Shown here: positions 41,079-41,297 of the stretch, piece after piece
How the letters are laid out: every line of letters starts with the position of its first letter
Numbering within the stretch: position 1 is the stretch's first letter
Made by a program: the position numbers and the translations under genes
NCBI GenBank assembly: GCA_016284515.1
Contig: JAEEOY010000127.1
Location: 1-41,297, forward strand
Reading direction: 5' to 3'
Length of the DNA stretch: 41,297 nt
From: Kiritimatiellia bacterium
GTDB lineage: Bacteria > Verrucomicrobiota > Kiritimatiellia > RFP12 > UBA1067
Notes under the pieces: generated by a model
What the model was told of the DNA's origin: nothing
The model's input: only the letters and a program-made list of their open reading frames with translations
Database searches by the model: none

Positions 41079-41297
41079 TCCGTTTCCTCCGGGTTCGGCG
41101 ACGATTCTACCGCAAGCGGCGGGAAGAGTGCAAGCGCCCCTTTGCGCGTCGCTTGACAGGCGGGGGGGCGTTTGGTGCAGGATGCCGGCTGCTCGCGGGG
41201 CTGCGCCCGCACGCGATGCTCACGGGCCACCTGCACGAATGCTGGCTCGAGCCGCCCGGGGGGGCGCACGACGACTACGGCGCGCCTTGCCCGCCGC
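41079..41297. other. GC-rich right-edge region, no supported gene
   Basis: This region holds the ribosome site of the caspase gene and several G runs. On the plus strand TTGACA at 41153-41158 could be the -35 of a divergent promoter, but no good -10 follows. Short open frames run off the right edge; none is recognisable. Confidence 0.4.

Noticed and set aside
41153-41297. Plus-strand coding frame running off the right edge
   Set aside because: About 48 open codons without a recognisable motif or ribosome site; several frames are open because of high G+C.

Overview
The window is about 41 kb of GC-rich DNA. By my reading every supported gene lies on the minus strand, so transcription runs from high to low coordinates. 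The gene content suggests an anaerobic, Gram-negative, polysaccharide-using bacterium: an HndABCD-type [FeFe] hydrogenase, LL-diaminopimelate aminotransferase (DapL), KdsB for LPS Kdo, RseP, an O-antigen-ligase-like protein, rhamnose isomerase, and GH43 and GH97 glycosidases. The combination fits the PVC group best (Kiritimatiellota, Verrucomicrobiota or Lentisphaerota, perhaps a gut lineage). That placement is inference from gene content; no rRNA or tRNA gene was seen.

Layout in transcription order, right to left. 41078-37803: a secreted protein with two caspase-like (C14) domains, in unusually GC-rich DNA. 37665-30773: a tightly overlapping seven-gene operon encoding a serine-palmitoyltransferase-like enzyme, a UbiA prenyltransferase, a radical SAM/SPASM protein, a diacylglycerol-kinase-family lipid kinase, a ThiL/AIR-synthase-like protein, an extended SDR and a ferredoxin-nitroreductase. 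This is the best candidate for an undescribed system; I read it as a lipid (sphingolipid-like or prenylated) pathway. 30687-28470: cysS and a lipoprotein esterase. 28406-25428: an FHA protein and a membrane-anchored double CbbX-like AAA+ ATPase. 25326-22087: a GH97 enzyme, kdsB and an AzlD-like membrane protein with an ExbD-like tail. 22036-16060: rhaA, rlmB, folC, ribE, hisB, hisA, truA. 15927-11364: hndABCD followed by a hairpin terminator. 11177-8694: a protein with two GH43 domains. 8526-1: rseP, ispG, an O-antigen-ligase-like gene, dapL, an EamA transporter, metF, a stand-alone MetH activation domain and the start of metH, which runs off the left edge.

A regulatory theme recurs. Ten minus-strand starts are preceded by an extended -10 box of the form TGnTATAAT. 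In five cases (metF, the GH43 gene, hisB, kdsB, the GH97 gene) the box ends only 6-7 nt before the ATG, which predicts leaderless mRNAs. Other transcripts (hnd, rhaA and internal operon genes) have ordinary Shine-Dalgarno sequences. No intergenic stretch exceeds 300 nt. I found no insertion sequence, CRISPR array, tRNA or rRNA.
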